Assembly: GCF_002995495.1 (NCBI RefSeq)
Contig: NZ_PVZV01000003.1
Coordinates: 1 to 64,000, forward strand
DNA: 64,000 nucleotides
Source of the DNA: Actinocorallia populi
GTDB taxonomy: Bacteria > Actinomycetota > Actinomycetes > Streptosporangiales > Streptosporangiaceae
Direction: 5' to 3'
Both the position numbers and the translations under genes were made by a program. Each line of letters begins with the position of its first letter. The first letter of the stretch is position 1. This document shows, one piece after another, positions 1 to 7,764 of this stretch. The notes under the pieces are model-generated. The model was given only the letters and a program-made list of their open reading frames with translations. It made no database searches and was not told where the DNA came from.

Positions 1-344
1 AGCAGGCCGCCCGCGATGCAGCGGCCCTGGACCGCGGCGATCGACGGCTTGGGCACGTTGCGCCAGCGCAGCGAGTACTCCAGATACCGGCGCGACTCCT
101 CCCGGTAGATCCACTCCAGGGTGATCTTCTCGGGCCGCGTGGCGCCGCTTCTCAGGTCGTGTCCCGCGGAGAAGTGCCTGCCCTCCGCTCTCAGCACGAT
201 GACCTTGGCGTCCTCGTCCTGCGCCGCCTTCGTCCAGGCGGCGTCCAGCTCGTCGAGCAGCTCCTTGTTCTGGGCGTTGGCCGCCTCGGGGCGGTTGAGG
301 GTGATGGTCGCGATCCCGTCGGCGACCTCGTAGTCGATGTACAA
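1..344 (-). CDS. Enoyl-CoA hydratase/isomerase family protein (partial, 3' end outside window)
   Basis: N-terminal 114 or so residues of a crotonase-fold acyl-CoA enzyme; the rest lies beyond base 1. The usual start LYIDYEVADGIATITLNRP is visible, followed by the oxyanion-hole motif HFSAGHDL and the second conserved segment GRCIAGGLL. The start is a TTG at 342-344, chosen because GAGGAG lies just upstream and no in-frame ATG is nearby. It begins 10 bp after the stop of an acyl-CoA dehydrogenase, so it is the distal gene of the operon that starts at 6473. The role would be hydration or isomerisation of an unsaturated acyl-CoA made by the upstream dehydrogenases. Residues after GGLL, which hold the catalytic acids in true hydratases, are missing, so hydratase versus other crotonase activity cannot be decided. 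Confidence 0.85.
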   Translation of the reverse strand, partial: MYIDYEVADGIATITLNRPEAANAQNKELLDELDAAWTKAAQDEDAKVIVLRAEGRHFSAGHDLRSGATRPEKITLEWIYREESRRYLEYSLRWRNVPKPSIAAVQGRCIAGGL

Positions 345-354
345 GTCAGGCTCC

Positions 355-1527
355 TCATCCTCGGGGCAGGCCGAGCACCCGCTCGGCGATGACCGTGCGC
401 TGGATCTCGGAGGTGCCTCCGGCGATCGTGCCGCCGAAGCTCCGTGCGTAACGCTCGAACCAGCCGGTGATGAACACGTCGAGGTTCAGCGGGGCCTGCG
501 GGCCCGTGGGCGTGGGGTACAGGCCTTCGGCACCGTGGGCGTCCAGCATCCGTTCCGCCGCCTTCTGCGTCGCCTCGGAACCGAACAGCTTGAGCACCGA
601 CAACGCGGCGACGTCCTGCTCGCCCCGCGACGCCCGCGCCAGGGCGGCCGAACCCATCAGGCGCAGCGCCTGGGCGTCCATGACGAGCGTGGCGTACCAG
701 TCGCGATCGAGCACGGTCGCCGGTTGGAAGTCGCGGATCTGCTCCTCCAAACGGGTGGCGAAGTGCAGCCACAACATGTTGCGCTCGTGGCCGAGGGAGC
801 CGTTGGCGACCCGCCATCCGTCGTTCAGCGCGCCGACGAGGTTCTCGGCCGGCACCTTGACGTCCTCGAAGAAGACCTCGTTGAAGTCCAGGTCGTCGGG
901 GCCGACCAGGGAACCGAACGGGCGGCGGTTCACCCCGGGCAGGTCCGTCGGGACGATCAGCACGCTGATGCCCTTGTGCTTGGGCGCGTCCGGGTCGGTG
1001 CGCACGAAGGCGAGGATGAAGTCGGCGTCGTGGGCGCCGGACGTCCAGACCTTCTGCCCGTTCACCACGAAGTGGTCGCCCTGAAGGTCGGCACGGGTGC
1101 GCAGGGAGGCCAGGTCCGAACCCGCGCCGGGTTCGCTCATGCCCAGCGCGGCGGTGATCTCCGCGCGCAGGATCGGGACGGCCCAGCGGTGCTTCTGCTC
1201 CTCGGTGCCGAACGAAAGCAGCGAGGCCGCGATGATGCCCAGGCCCTGCGGGTTGAAGCTGTGATAGATCTTCCGCTTGGCCAGCTCCTCCAGGTGCACG
1301 TACTGCTGGAGCAGGCTCGCGTTCCGGCCGCCGAACTCCGGCGGGTTGGCCGGCAGCAGCCAGCCCTCCTCGAACAGCAGCCGCTGCCAGCGCCTCGCCC
1401 ACTCGGGGATGTGCGAGCTGGAGCGGGGCCGCTCCGCGGCCTCTTCCGCCGCGGGCGCGTGCTCGGCGAGGAACGCCGCGAACTCGGCGCGGAAGGCCTC
1501 GACATCGGGATCGAACGTCAGCTTCAT
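355..1527 (-). CDS. Acyl-CoA dehydrogenase (large-type subunit)
   Basis: A 390-residue flavoprotein of the acyl-CoA dehydrogenase family, which oxidises acyl-CoA to 2-enoyl-CoA with FAD. Visible family marks are the SEPGAGSDLASLRT flavin-binding segment, NGQKVWTSGAHDADF, and the C-terminal GGTSEIQRTVIAERVLGLPRG. Its start overlaps the stop of the next upstream acyl-CoA dehydrogenase gene by 4 bp (ATGA), implying translational coupling. Actinobacterial steroid catabolism uses heteromeric dehydrogenases encoded by adjacent gene pairs (FadE alpha2beta2 enzymes), and this pair has the same arrangement. The heteromer is inferred, and the acyl substrate is unknown. Confidence 0.93.
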   Translation of the reverse strand: MKLTFDPDVEAFRAEFAAFLAEHAPAAEEAAERPRSSSHIPEWARRWQRLLFEEGWLLPANPPEFGGRNASLLQQYVHLEELAKRKIYHSFNPQGLGIIAASLLSFGTEEQKHRWAVPILRAEITAALGMSEPGAGSDLASLRTRADLQGDHFVVNGQKVWTSGAHDADFILAFVRTDPDAPKHKGISVLIVPTDLPGVNRRPFGSLVGPDDLDFNEVFFEDVKVPAENLVGALNDGWRVANGSLGHERNMLWLHFATRLEEQIRDFQPATVLDRDWYATLVMDAQALRLMGSAALARASRGEQDVAALSVLKLFGSEATQKAAERMLDAHGAEGLYPTPTGPQAPLNLDVFITGWFERYARSFGGTIAGGTSEIQRTVIAERVLGLPRG

Positions 1528-2510
1528 GCGTACTCCTCGGCGATCAGCGCCCGGTGCTCCGCGGCGCCGCCGAGCAGCAGCTCACCCGCCTTGGCCCGCT
1601 TGAGCGCGAACTGCAGATCGTTCTCCCACGTGTAACCCATCCCCCCGAACAGCTGGAAGCCGCTCTGGAACACCAGGGACTGGCACTCGCCCGCGGCGGC
1701 CTTGGCCATCGAGGCGGCCAGACGGCGGCGCGGGTCGTCGGCGGCGATCGTCAGCGCCGCGTAATACGCCAGCGCCCGCGCCCGCTCGATCGCCACATGC
1801 ATGTCGGCGGCCTTGTGCTTGACCGCTTGGAACGAGCCGATGGGCACGCCGAACTGGTGCCGGGTGCGCACGTGCTCCAGTGTCAGGTCCAGGATGCGCT
1901 GGCAGGCGCCGACCATGGTCAGGGCCAGACCGGCGAGCGCCCGATGCCGAGCCCCCTCCAGATCCGCCGCGCTCCGGTCGTCGGCGGTGACCCGGACGCC
2001 GGTGAAAGAGACCTCCGCGACGTGCAGGAGCGGATCGAAGACCTGCTCGCGGGTGGCGGTGACCCGCGCGGCGGGGACGGTGAAGACGCCCTCGCCGGTG
2101 ACGACGGCCAGCCGGTCGGCGCGGTCGCCGTCCAGGACATGGCGGGCGGTCCCGTCCAGCGTCCATCCGTCTCCGTCGCGGCGGGCGGTGACGCCCTCGA
2201 ACACGGCGGTCCCGGACACGCCCTTCTCCACGGCCTCCGGGAAGAACGGGGCGAACTGCGTCATCGTCGCCAGGTAGGGGGTGGGATCGGTCGCCCGGCC
2301 CAGCTCCTCCAGCACGATCGCCAACTCCACCGCCTCACCGGAACCGGTCAACTCGGTCCAGCCGTGCCGGACGTAGGCCCTCCAGAGCGGCCCGGGGTCG
2401 ACGCCCTCGTCCACGACCCCGCGGACCAGCGCGGGCGGGCACTCCTTGGCGACGGCCTCGCGGACCGTCGCCTGCCACAGGCGCTGGTCCTCGTCGAATT
2501 CAAAGATCAT
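1524..2510 (-). CDS. Acyl-CoA dehydrogenase (short-type subunit)
   Basis: A 328-residue acyl-CoA dehydrogenase family protein, shorter than the usual 380 or so and with a weak N-terminal half. The C-terminal helical domain is clear: RHQFGVPIGSFQAVKHKAADM, then the FGGMGYTWENDLQFALKRAK segment. It overlaps its larger partner downstream by 4 bp. Short and long partners together probably form one flavoenzyme, as in the FadE heteromers of cholesterol catabolism. The ATG start at 2510 has a GGAAG-type ribosome site. It sits 72 bp after the amidohydrolase stop in the same operon. Confidence 0.9.
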   Translation of the reverse strand: MIFEFDEDQRLWQATVREAVAKECPPALVRGVVDEGVDPGPLWRAYVRHGWTELTGSGEAVELAIVLEELGRATDPTPYLATMTQFAPFFPEAVEKGVSGTAVFEGVTARRDGDGWTLDGTARHVLDGDRADRLAVVTGEGVFTVPAARVTATREQVFDPLLHVAEVSFTGVRVTADDRSAADLEGARHRALAGLALTMVGACQRILDLTLEHVRTRHQFGVPIGSFQAVKHKAADMHVAIERARALAYYAALTIAADDPRRRLAASMAKAAAGECQSLVFQSGFQLFGGMGYTWENDLQFALKRAKAGELLLGGAAEHRALIAEEYA

Positions 2511-2582
2511 TCCCGACTTCCCTCACACACGGTCTCCCAGCCCTTTCCCTACGAGGCGGTCCCTCAGGGACGGCGCCCCGCC

Positions 2583-3761
2583 TCATTTCGCGATCAGCCT
2601 GGCCAGGTTCCCGCCCATGATCAGCGCCTTGTGCTCCTCGCTGAGGCCCTCGAGCTCGTCGACGTAGGTGATCGGGTCGGCCAGGCCCTCGGGGTGGGGG
2701 TAGTCGGAGCCGAACAGCACCCGCTCCACGCCGATGAGGTCGGACAGCCTGGCCATGTCGTCCTCCCAGAAGGGGCTGACGTGGATGTTGCGCTTGACCG
2801 CGACCACCGGGTCCTCGGTGAACTCCTGCGGCATCTTCTTGTAGATGCCGGCGAGCTGGTCCAGCAGCGGCCCCACCCAGGAGGCGCCGTTCTCGATCAC
2901 GGCGATCTTCAGGTCGGGGAACCGCGACAGGGCGCCGTGGATGGCCAGCGCGGCCACGGTGTCCTGGATCGGCCGCCACTCGAAGATCATGCGGAAGGCG
3001 TTGGGCTTGAACGGCAGCATCTCGTTGCTGACGCCCTCCCAGTCGCTGATGTAGCGGCTGTAGCCGCTGTCGGAGGAGTGCAGCCCGACCAGGATGCCGT
3101 GGTCGACGACCCGCTGCCAGAACGGGTCGAACTCCGGCAGGCCGAACGAGCGGCTGCCCTTGTACCCGGGGACGGGGGCGGGGCGCACCAGGATCGCGCG
3201 GGCGCCGTTCGCCACGACCCAGTCGAGCTCCTCGATCGCCTTGTCGAGGATCGGCAGGGTGATGACCGGGGTGGTGAAGATGCGGTCCTGGTAGTTGAAG
3301 GTCCAGGTCTCCAGAAGCCACTGGTTGAGCGCGTGGATGACCGCGTGGGTCATCTCCAGGTCGTCCTTCATCCGCTCTTCGATGAGGCTGGCCAGCGTCG
3401 GGAACATCAGCGTCTGCTGGATGCCCAGCTCGTCCATGAGCTTCAGGCGCGGTTCGGGTTCGCGGAAGGCCGGGATGGACCGCATCGGCTCGCCGAAGAT
3501 CTGCCGGCGGTCCTTGCCCTCGGGGTTGCCGACGCGGAAGTACTCCTCCATCGCGCCGGGCCGGGCGACCACCTCGAAGGTGGGGTTGGGGATGTACTCG
3601 CTGATGTGGCCGCGCACGGCGATCTTCGTGCGGCCGTCGACCTGCACGTACTTGATCGCGTTCTTGTACTTCTCCGGGAGGTACTTGGTCAGCGCCTCCT
3701 GGGGCTCGTACAGGTGGTTGTCCGCGTCGAACAGCGGATAGGGCAGCTCGCGTGACGGCAT
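2583..3761 (-). CDS. Amidohydrolase family 2 protein
   Basis: A 392-residue TIM-barrel amidohydrolase (family 2, the ACMSD/decarboxylase-related branch). Marks are the N-terminal FDADNHLYEP metal-binding start, a central LHSSDSGYSRY segment, IENGASWVGPLL, and the C-terminal GSDYPHPEGL loop with the catalytic Asp and metal-binding His. Known relatives hydrolyse or decarboxylate cyclic acids, and the activity here is unknown. A longer frame opens 13 codons upstream, but the ATG at 3761 is preferred because AAGGAG sits 7 bp before it. It is one of five family paralogs in the window and lies mid-operon, 49 bp after the CoA-transferase gene. Confidence 0.92.
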   Translation of the reverse strand: MPSRELPYPLFDADNHLYEPQEALTKYLPEKYKNAIKYVQVDGRTKIAVRGHISEYIPNPTFEVVARPGAMEEYFRVGNPEGKDRRQIFGEPMRSIPAFREPEPRLKLMDELGIQQTLMFPTLASLIEERMKDDLEMTHAVIHALNQWLLETWTFNYQDRIFTTPVITLPILDKAIEELDWVVANGARAILVRPAPVPGYKGSRSFGLPEFDPFWQRVVDHGILVGLHSSDSGYSRYISDWEGVSNEMLPFKPNAFRMIFEWRPIQDTVAALAIHGALSRFPDLKIAVIENGASWVGPLLDQLAGIYKKMPQEFTEDPVVAVKRNIHVSPFWEDDMARLSDLIGVERVLFGSDYPHPEGLADPITYVDELEGLSEEHKALIMGGNLARLIAK

Positions 3762-3810
3762 GGGGGTCTCCTTCATGAGGTCTGCGGATCGGTCGGACAT
3801 GCCATGTCGC

Positions 3811-5022
3811 TCAGGTGACGGCGCCGGTCGTCTTGAGCTCGATGATGCGTTCCCAGGTGAGGCCGGACTCCAGGAGGACCTCCTCGGTCTGGGCCGCGAA
3901 ACCCGGGGCCGGGGCCGGCTCGTGGCCGCGGACGTCGAACTGCACGGGGCTCGCGGCCAGCTTCAGCCCGCCCGCCCGGACCATGTACTCGTTCGCCCGG
4001 ACCTGCGCGTCGTCGATCACCTGCAGGGAGTCCTGCACCGGCGCCCAGGGCCCGGACAGGGTGGCGAGGCGCTCGGCCCACTCGGCCAGCGTGCGGGTGG
4101 CGATCACCTCCCTGAGGATCTCGACGGCCTGCTCGGTGTTGGCCGCGATCAGCTCGCCGGTGGCGAAGCGCGGATCGTCGATCAGGTCGGGCCGGTCGAG
4201 GTGGCGGCAGACGTCGGCCCAGAACTTGGCGGCCTGCAGCATGACGAGCGACAGGTACCTCCCGTCGGACGTGCGGTAGAGCCCGACGAGGGGGTTGGCC
4301 GTTGAGCCGTGGGCCCCTGTCTCGGGCGCCTCCATCGGCTCGCCGAGGTGGGCCGACAGCGCGACGCCGTGGCCCAGCGACCACAGGCCGCTGCCGAGCA
4401 GGGAGACGTCCACGACGGACGGCTCGCCGGTGCGCCCGAGCCGGACCAGCGCCGCCGCGATGCCCCCGGCGAGGTTCGTGCCGGAGATGGTGTCGCCGTA
4501 GGCGGGCCCCGGCGGGCCGATCACCCCGTCGACGTCCGGCGGGGTGATGCTGGCGGCGGTCCCGGCCCGCGACCAGAAGGCCGTCATGTCGTAACCGCCG
4601 CGGGCGGCCTCCGGGCCGCGGGGACCCAGCGCGCTGCCCCGGGCATAGATGATCTTCGGGTTCACCGCGCGGATGTCATCGACGTCGATGCCGAACCTGC
4701 CGCGGTGTCCGGGCAGGAAGCTGGTCAGGAACACGTCGGACCGCTTGGCGAGCTCGTAGAGGACCTCGCGGCCCTCCGGGGCGGAGATGTCGAGGCCGAT
4801 GCTGCGCTTGCCGCGGTTGGCGTGCTCGAAGTTGGGGTTGGGATCGCCCTCGACCCGCATCCTGCCGGTCTGGCGGAGCCCGCGCTGCGGGTCTCCGTGG
4901 ACGGCGTGCTCGACCTTGACGACGTCCGCTCCCCAGTCGGCGAGCACCCCGCCCGCCGAAGGGACGAACCCGTACATCGCCACTTCGAGGACCCGGATGC
5001 CCTCGAGCGGCCCGCCCGTCAT
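3811..5022 (-). CDS. CaiB/BaiF family CoA-transferase
   Basis: A 403-residue family III CoA-transferase, moving CoA between acyl-CoA and a free acid through an aspartyl-CoA intermediate. The N-terminal motif GIRVLEVAMYGFVPSAGG, the ADWGADVVKVE Rossmann segment, and NRGKRSIGLDI are typical. The expected catalytic Asp is D145 in GGYDMTAFWSRAG. The ATG at 5022 overlaps the aldehyde dehydrogenase stop by 4 bp. Following an aldehyde dehydrogenase in one operon, it would activate the acid that enzyme makes. The reading frame stays open far upstream, but that part overlaps the aldehyde dehydrogenase in another frame and is not coding. Confidence 0.93.
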   Translation of the reverse strand: MTGGPLEGIRVLEVAMYGFVPSAGGVLADWGADVVKVEHAVHGDPQRGLRQTGRMRVEGDPNPNFEHANRGKRSIGLDISAPEGREVLYELAKRSDVFLTSFLPGHRGRFGIDVDDIRAVNPKIIYARGSALGPRGPEAARGGYDMTAFWSRAGTAASITPPDVDGVIGPPGPAYGDTISGTNLAGGIAAALVRLGRTGEPSVVDVSLLGSGLWSLGHGVALSAHLGEPMEAPETGAHGSTANPLVGLYRTSDGRYLSLVMLQAAKFWADVCRHLDRPDLIDDPRFATGELIAANTEQAVEILREVIATRTLAEWAERLATLSGPWAPVQDSLQVIDDAQVRANEYMVRAGGLKLAASPVQFDVRGHEPAPAPGFAAQTEEVLLESGLTWERIIELKTTGAVT

Positions 5023-6473
5023 CCGACCACCGTCGCGAGGGTCTTGCGCTCCAGGAACTCCTCGAAGCCCGGGACACCGCCCTCGCGGCCGATGCCCGAC
5101 TGCTTGTACCCGCCGAAGGACGCGTCGCCGCCGAAGTAGTAGCCGCCGTTGATGCTCAGCGTCCCGGCGCGGACGCGGCGGGCCACCGCGACGGCGCGCT
5201 CGTCGTCGGCGCTGAAGACCCCGCCGGAAAGGCCGTATATCGAGTCGTTGGCGATGCGCACCGCCTCGTCCTCGTCGTCGTAGGCGATGACCACGAGCAC
5301 CGGCCCGAAGACCTCCTCCTGGGCGATCTCGCTCGCCGGGTCGACACTGGTCAGCAGGGTCGGCCGGTAGAAGTAGCCGGGGTCGACCTTCTCGCCGCCG
5401 GTCACCAGCGTGGCCCCCGCCTCGACGGCGCGCAGGACCATGCCGTGCACCTTGTCGCGCTGCGCCTCGCTGATGAGCGGCCCCATGTAGGTGGCCGGGT
5501 CGGCGGGGTCGCCGTACTTCACCCCGGCCAGCATGGCGGCGGTCTGCTCGACGAACGCGTCGTGGTGCGCCCGCGGGACGAGCACCCGGGAGGTGATCGC
5601 GCAGCCCTGGCCCGCGTGGCTGCAGATCGTGAAGGCGGCGGCCATCGCGCACAGGCCGAGGTCGGCGTCGTCGAGCACGATCATCGCCGACTTGCCGCCG
5701 AGTTCCAGGAACACCTTCTTCACCGTCTGCCCCGCGGCCGCCATGATGCGCCGGCCGGTGGCGGTCGAGCCGGTGAAGGTGACCATGTCCACGCCGGGGT
5801 GGGTGGTGAGCACCTCGCCCACGGCCACGTCGGTCGACGACAGGACGTTGACCACGCCGGGCGGGATGTCGGTGTGCTCGGCGATCAGCTCGCCCAGCGC
5901 CTGCGTGATGAGGGGGGTGTCCGGCGCGCCCTTCAGCACGACGGTGCAGCCGGCGGCGAGCGCGGGCGCCAGCTTCGCCAGCGCGATCTGGACCGGGTAG
6001 TTGTACGGGGTGATCGCCGCGACGACGCCCGCGGCCTCCTTCTCCACCCAGCGCCGGTGGCGCCTGCCCCGTGCCTCGATCTCGCCGAGCTCCTCGGTCA
6101 TCGGGTAGGTCCGCAGCAGGTCCGCGTAGTAGCGGACGATCTCGATCGGCTCGTCGAGCTGGGTGCCGTACGTGATCATCCGCGGGGCGCCGGCCTCGGC
6201 GATCGTCAGCTCGCGCAGCTCCTCCTTGTGCTCGACCAGCGCCTGGTGGAACTGCTCGAGGCAGCGGACGCGCAGCTCCACGTCGTTCGCCCAGCCCGTC
6301 GTGTCGAAGGCGCGGCGCGCGGCCTCGACGGCGGCCTCGGCCTCGGCGACCGTGGCGTCGGGCGCGTACCCGACCACCTTCCCGGTCGCGGGGTCGAGCG
6401 ATGCGAACGTCTTGCCGGTCTCGAGGAGCCGCCCGTCCACGAGCAGCTTCGCGCGCCTTTCCTGTGTTCCCAC
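5019..6473 (-). CDS. NAD(P)-dependent aldehyde dehydrogenase
   Basis: A 484-residue aldehyde dehydrogenase, first gene of an operon of at least seven genes running to the left window edge. The catalytic Glu is E257 in FLELGGKSA and the nucleophile is C291 in HAGQGCAITSR. Cofactor motifs ITPYNYP and FTGSTATGRRI are present. The frame is open for another 83 codons upstream, but GTG at 6471-6473 is the likely start. It has an AGGAGG ribosome site directly before it, and the upstream extension is not protein-like. It faces the SDR gene at 6688 across a promoter region holding one copy of the cluster operator at 6516-6531. Confidence 0.94.
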   Translation of the reverse strand: MGTQERRAKLLVDGRLLETGKTFASLDPATGKVVGYAPDATVAEAEAAVEAARRAFDTTGWANDVELRVRCLEQFHQALVEHKEELRELTIAEAGAPRMITYGTQLDEPIEIVRYYADLLRTYPMTEELGEIEARGRRHRRWVEKEAAGVVAAITPYNYPVQIALAKLAPALAAGCTVVLKGAPDTPLITQALGELIAEHTDIPPGVVNVLSSTDVAVGEVLTTHPGVDMVTFTGSTATGRRIMAAAGQTVKKVFLELGGKSAMIVLDDADLGLCAMAAAFTICSHAGQGCAITSRVLVPRAHHDAFVEQTAAMLAGVKYGDPADPATYMGPLISEAQRDKVHGMVLRAVEAGATLVTGGEKVDPGYFYRPTLLTSVDPASEIAQEEVFGPVLVVIAYDDEDEAVRIANDSIYGLSGGVFSADDERAVAVARRVRAGTLSINGGYYFGGDASFGGYKQSGIGREGGVPGFEEFLERKTLATVVG

Positions 6474-6515
6474 CGGTCCTCCTCGTCCATGGGTCGGGAA
6501 CCACCCTAAATAAGT

Positions 6516-6531
6516 AAGTGAACACTCATCA
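6516..6531. promoter_or_regulatory. Cluster operator, site 1
   Basis: AAGTGAAC|ACTCATCA, a member of the recurring RAGTGARY|RYTCACTY family. It is 43 bp from the aldehyde dehydrogenase start and 157 bp from the SDR start in a divergent promoter region. An AAGT repeat lies on its left side, as at several other sites. Confidence 0.75.
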
Positions 6532-6586
6532 AGACTGGTATTCCCCTCCTGTTGAGAGTAAGGTTCTCTCGTTCGGAATTGGAGAT

Positions 6587-6598
6587 TTCGTAAACGAA
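6587..6598. promoter_or_regulatory. Short inverted repeat in divergent promoter
   Basis: TTCGT-AA-ACGAA, arms of 5 bp, lies in the AT-richer part of the promoter region between 6473 and 6688, nearer the SDR/ferredoxin/P450 operon. It is unlike the cluster operator and could be a second regulator's site or part of a promoter. Confidence 0.3.
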
Positions 6599-6687
6599 TA
6601 TCGCCATATTCAAGCAGACGGGCGGCCGGCAGCCCCCCGGCGCCCGGAGTACCCGCCAGCCCACCCGCCCCGAGCGAAGGAGCCACC

Positions 6688-7548
6688 ATGGGACGCGTTG
6701 AGGGAAAGGTCGCATTCATCACCGGAGCGGCGCGCGGTCAAGGCCGCAGCCACGCCGTCCGGCTGGCCGAGGAGGGCGCCGACATCATCGCGGTCGACCT
6801 CTGCCAGGACTACGAGACCGTCGACTACCCGATGGCGAGCCCGGACGACCTCAAGGAGACCGCGCGCCTGGTCGAGGCGCAGGGCCGGCGCATCGTGACC
6901 GCCCAGGCCGACGTCCGCGAGGCCGCCCAGCTCCGCGACGCCCTGGAGCGGGGCATCGCCGAGCTCGGCAAGGTCGACGTCGTCGTCGCGCAGGCCGGCA
7001 TCGCCCCGCTGCACGGCAACCCCCCGCTGCAGGCCTGGACCGACGTCGTCAACGTCAACCTGCTCGGCTCCATCAACGCGGTCCAGGCGTCCCTCCCGCA
7101 CCTGTCCGAGGGCGCCTCGGTCATCGCGGTCGCCTCCGCCGCCGCGCTCATGAGCCAGGGCATGGTGCAGAACCCCGGCACCAACCCCGGCGGCAGCGGC
7201 TACGCCTGGGCCAAGCGCGCCCTGTCGGACTACATGCACGAGCTGGGGCGGCAGCTCGCCCCCCGCTCGATCCGGGCCAACGTCGTGCACCCGACCAACG
7301 TCAACACCCAGATGCTGCAGAGCAAGCCCATGTACCGCTCCTTCCGCCCCGACCTGGCGGACCCCAAGCGCGAGGACGCCGAGCCGGCCTTCCGCGTGCA
7401 GCAGGCCATGCCGATCCCCTACATCGAAGCGGTGGACATCAGCAACGCCATCCTGTTCCTCGCCTCCGACGAGGCCCGCTACGTCACCGGCATGCAGCTG
7501 CGGGTCGACGCGGGCGGCTACCTCAAGTGGCACGACTTCCACGTCTGA
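6688..7548 (+). CDS. Mycofactocin-coupled SDR family oxidoreductase
   Basis: A 286-residue short-chain dehydrogenase. The glycine motif and its surroundings, TGAARGQGRSHAVRLAEEGA followed by IIAVDLC and a long insertion, match the SDR subfamily that works with mycofactocin instead of freely exchanging NAD. The active-site region is SGYAWAKRALSDY (Tyr/Lys pair). The role is alcohol oxidation, probably of the product of the P450 three genes downstream. GAAGGAG lies before the ATG. A ferredoxin gene follows after 15 bp, so SDR, ferredoxin and P450 form one operon. No mycofactocin synthesis genes are in this window. Confidence 0.9.
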   Translation: MGRVEGKVAFITGAARGQGRSHAVRLAEEGADIIAVDLCQDYETVDYPMASPDDLKETARLVEAQGRRIVTAQADVREAAQLRDALERGIAELGKVDVVVAQAGIAPLHGNPPLQAWTDVVNVNLLGSINAVQASLPHLSEGASVIAVASAAALMSQGMVQNPGTNPGGSGYAWAKRALSDYMHELGRQLAPRSIRANVVHPTNVNTQMLQSKPMYRSFRPDLADPKREDAEPAFRVQQAMPIPYIEAVDISNAILFLASDEARYVTGMQLRVDAGGYLKWHDFHV

Positions 7549-7563
7549 TCCGCAGGAGGAACC

Positions 7564-7764
7564 ATGAAGGTCAAGGTCGACCAGGCACTCTGCCAGGGCC
7601 ACACCCTCTGCGCCATGAAGGCCCCCGACGTCTTCGAGCTGGACGACGTCGACGGGCACTCCTCTCCGGTGAGCCCGGAGGTCCCGGCCGGCCTGGAGTC
7701 CCAGGTGGTCAGCGCCGTCAGGTCCTGCCCCGAGCGGGCGATCTCCGTGGAGGGCACAGCGTGA
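7564..7764 (+). CDS. 3Fe-4S ferredoxin (P450 redox partner)
   Basis: A 66-residue ferredoxin of the type that feeds electrons to actinobacterial P450s. Cluster ligands are CQGHTLC near residue 10 and SCPERAI near residue 55. The CxxHxxC...CP pattern, with His where a fourth Cys would be, indicates a 3Fe-4S or convertible cluster. AGGAGGAACC precedes the ATG. Its TGA stop overlaps the GTG start of the P450 (GTGA), so the two are translationally coupled and very likely functional partners. No ferredoxin reductase is adjacent. Confidence 0.93.
   Translation: MKVKVDQALCQGHTLCAMKAPDVFELDDVDGHSSPVSPEVPAGLESQVVSAVRSCPERAISVEGTA

Noticed and set aside
1554-3755. A 733-residue plus-strand open frame
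   Set aside because: It lies antisense to two minus-strand genes with clear family motifs. The sequence is low-complexity and it exists only because high third-position GC keeps the antisense frame open.
6551-6570. GAGAG...CTCTC inverted repeat as a further cluster operator
   Set aside because: The spacing is odd and the halves do not fit RAGTGARY; kept out of the 14-site set.
6474-6722. N-terminal extension of the first aldehyde dehydrogenase
   Set aside because: The extra 83 codons cross the promoter and operator and overlap the divergent SDR start; the ribosome site is at the GTG of 6473.
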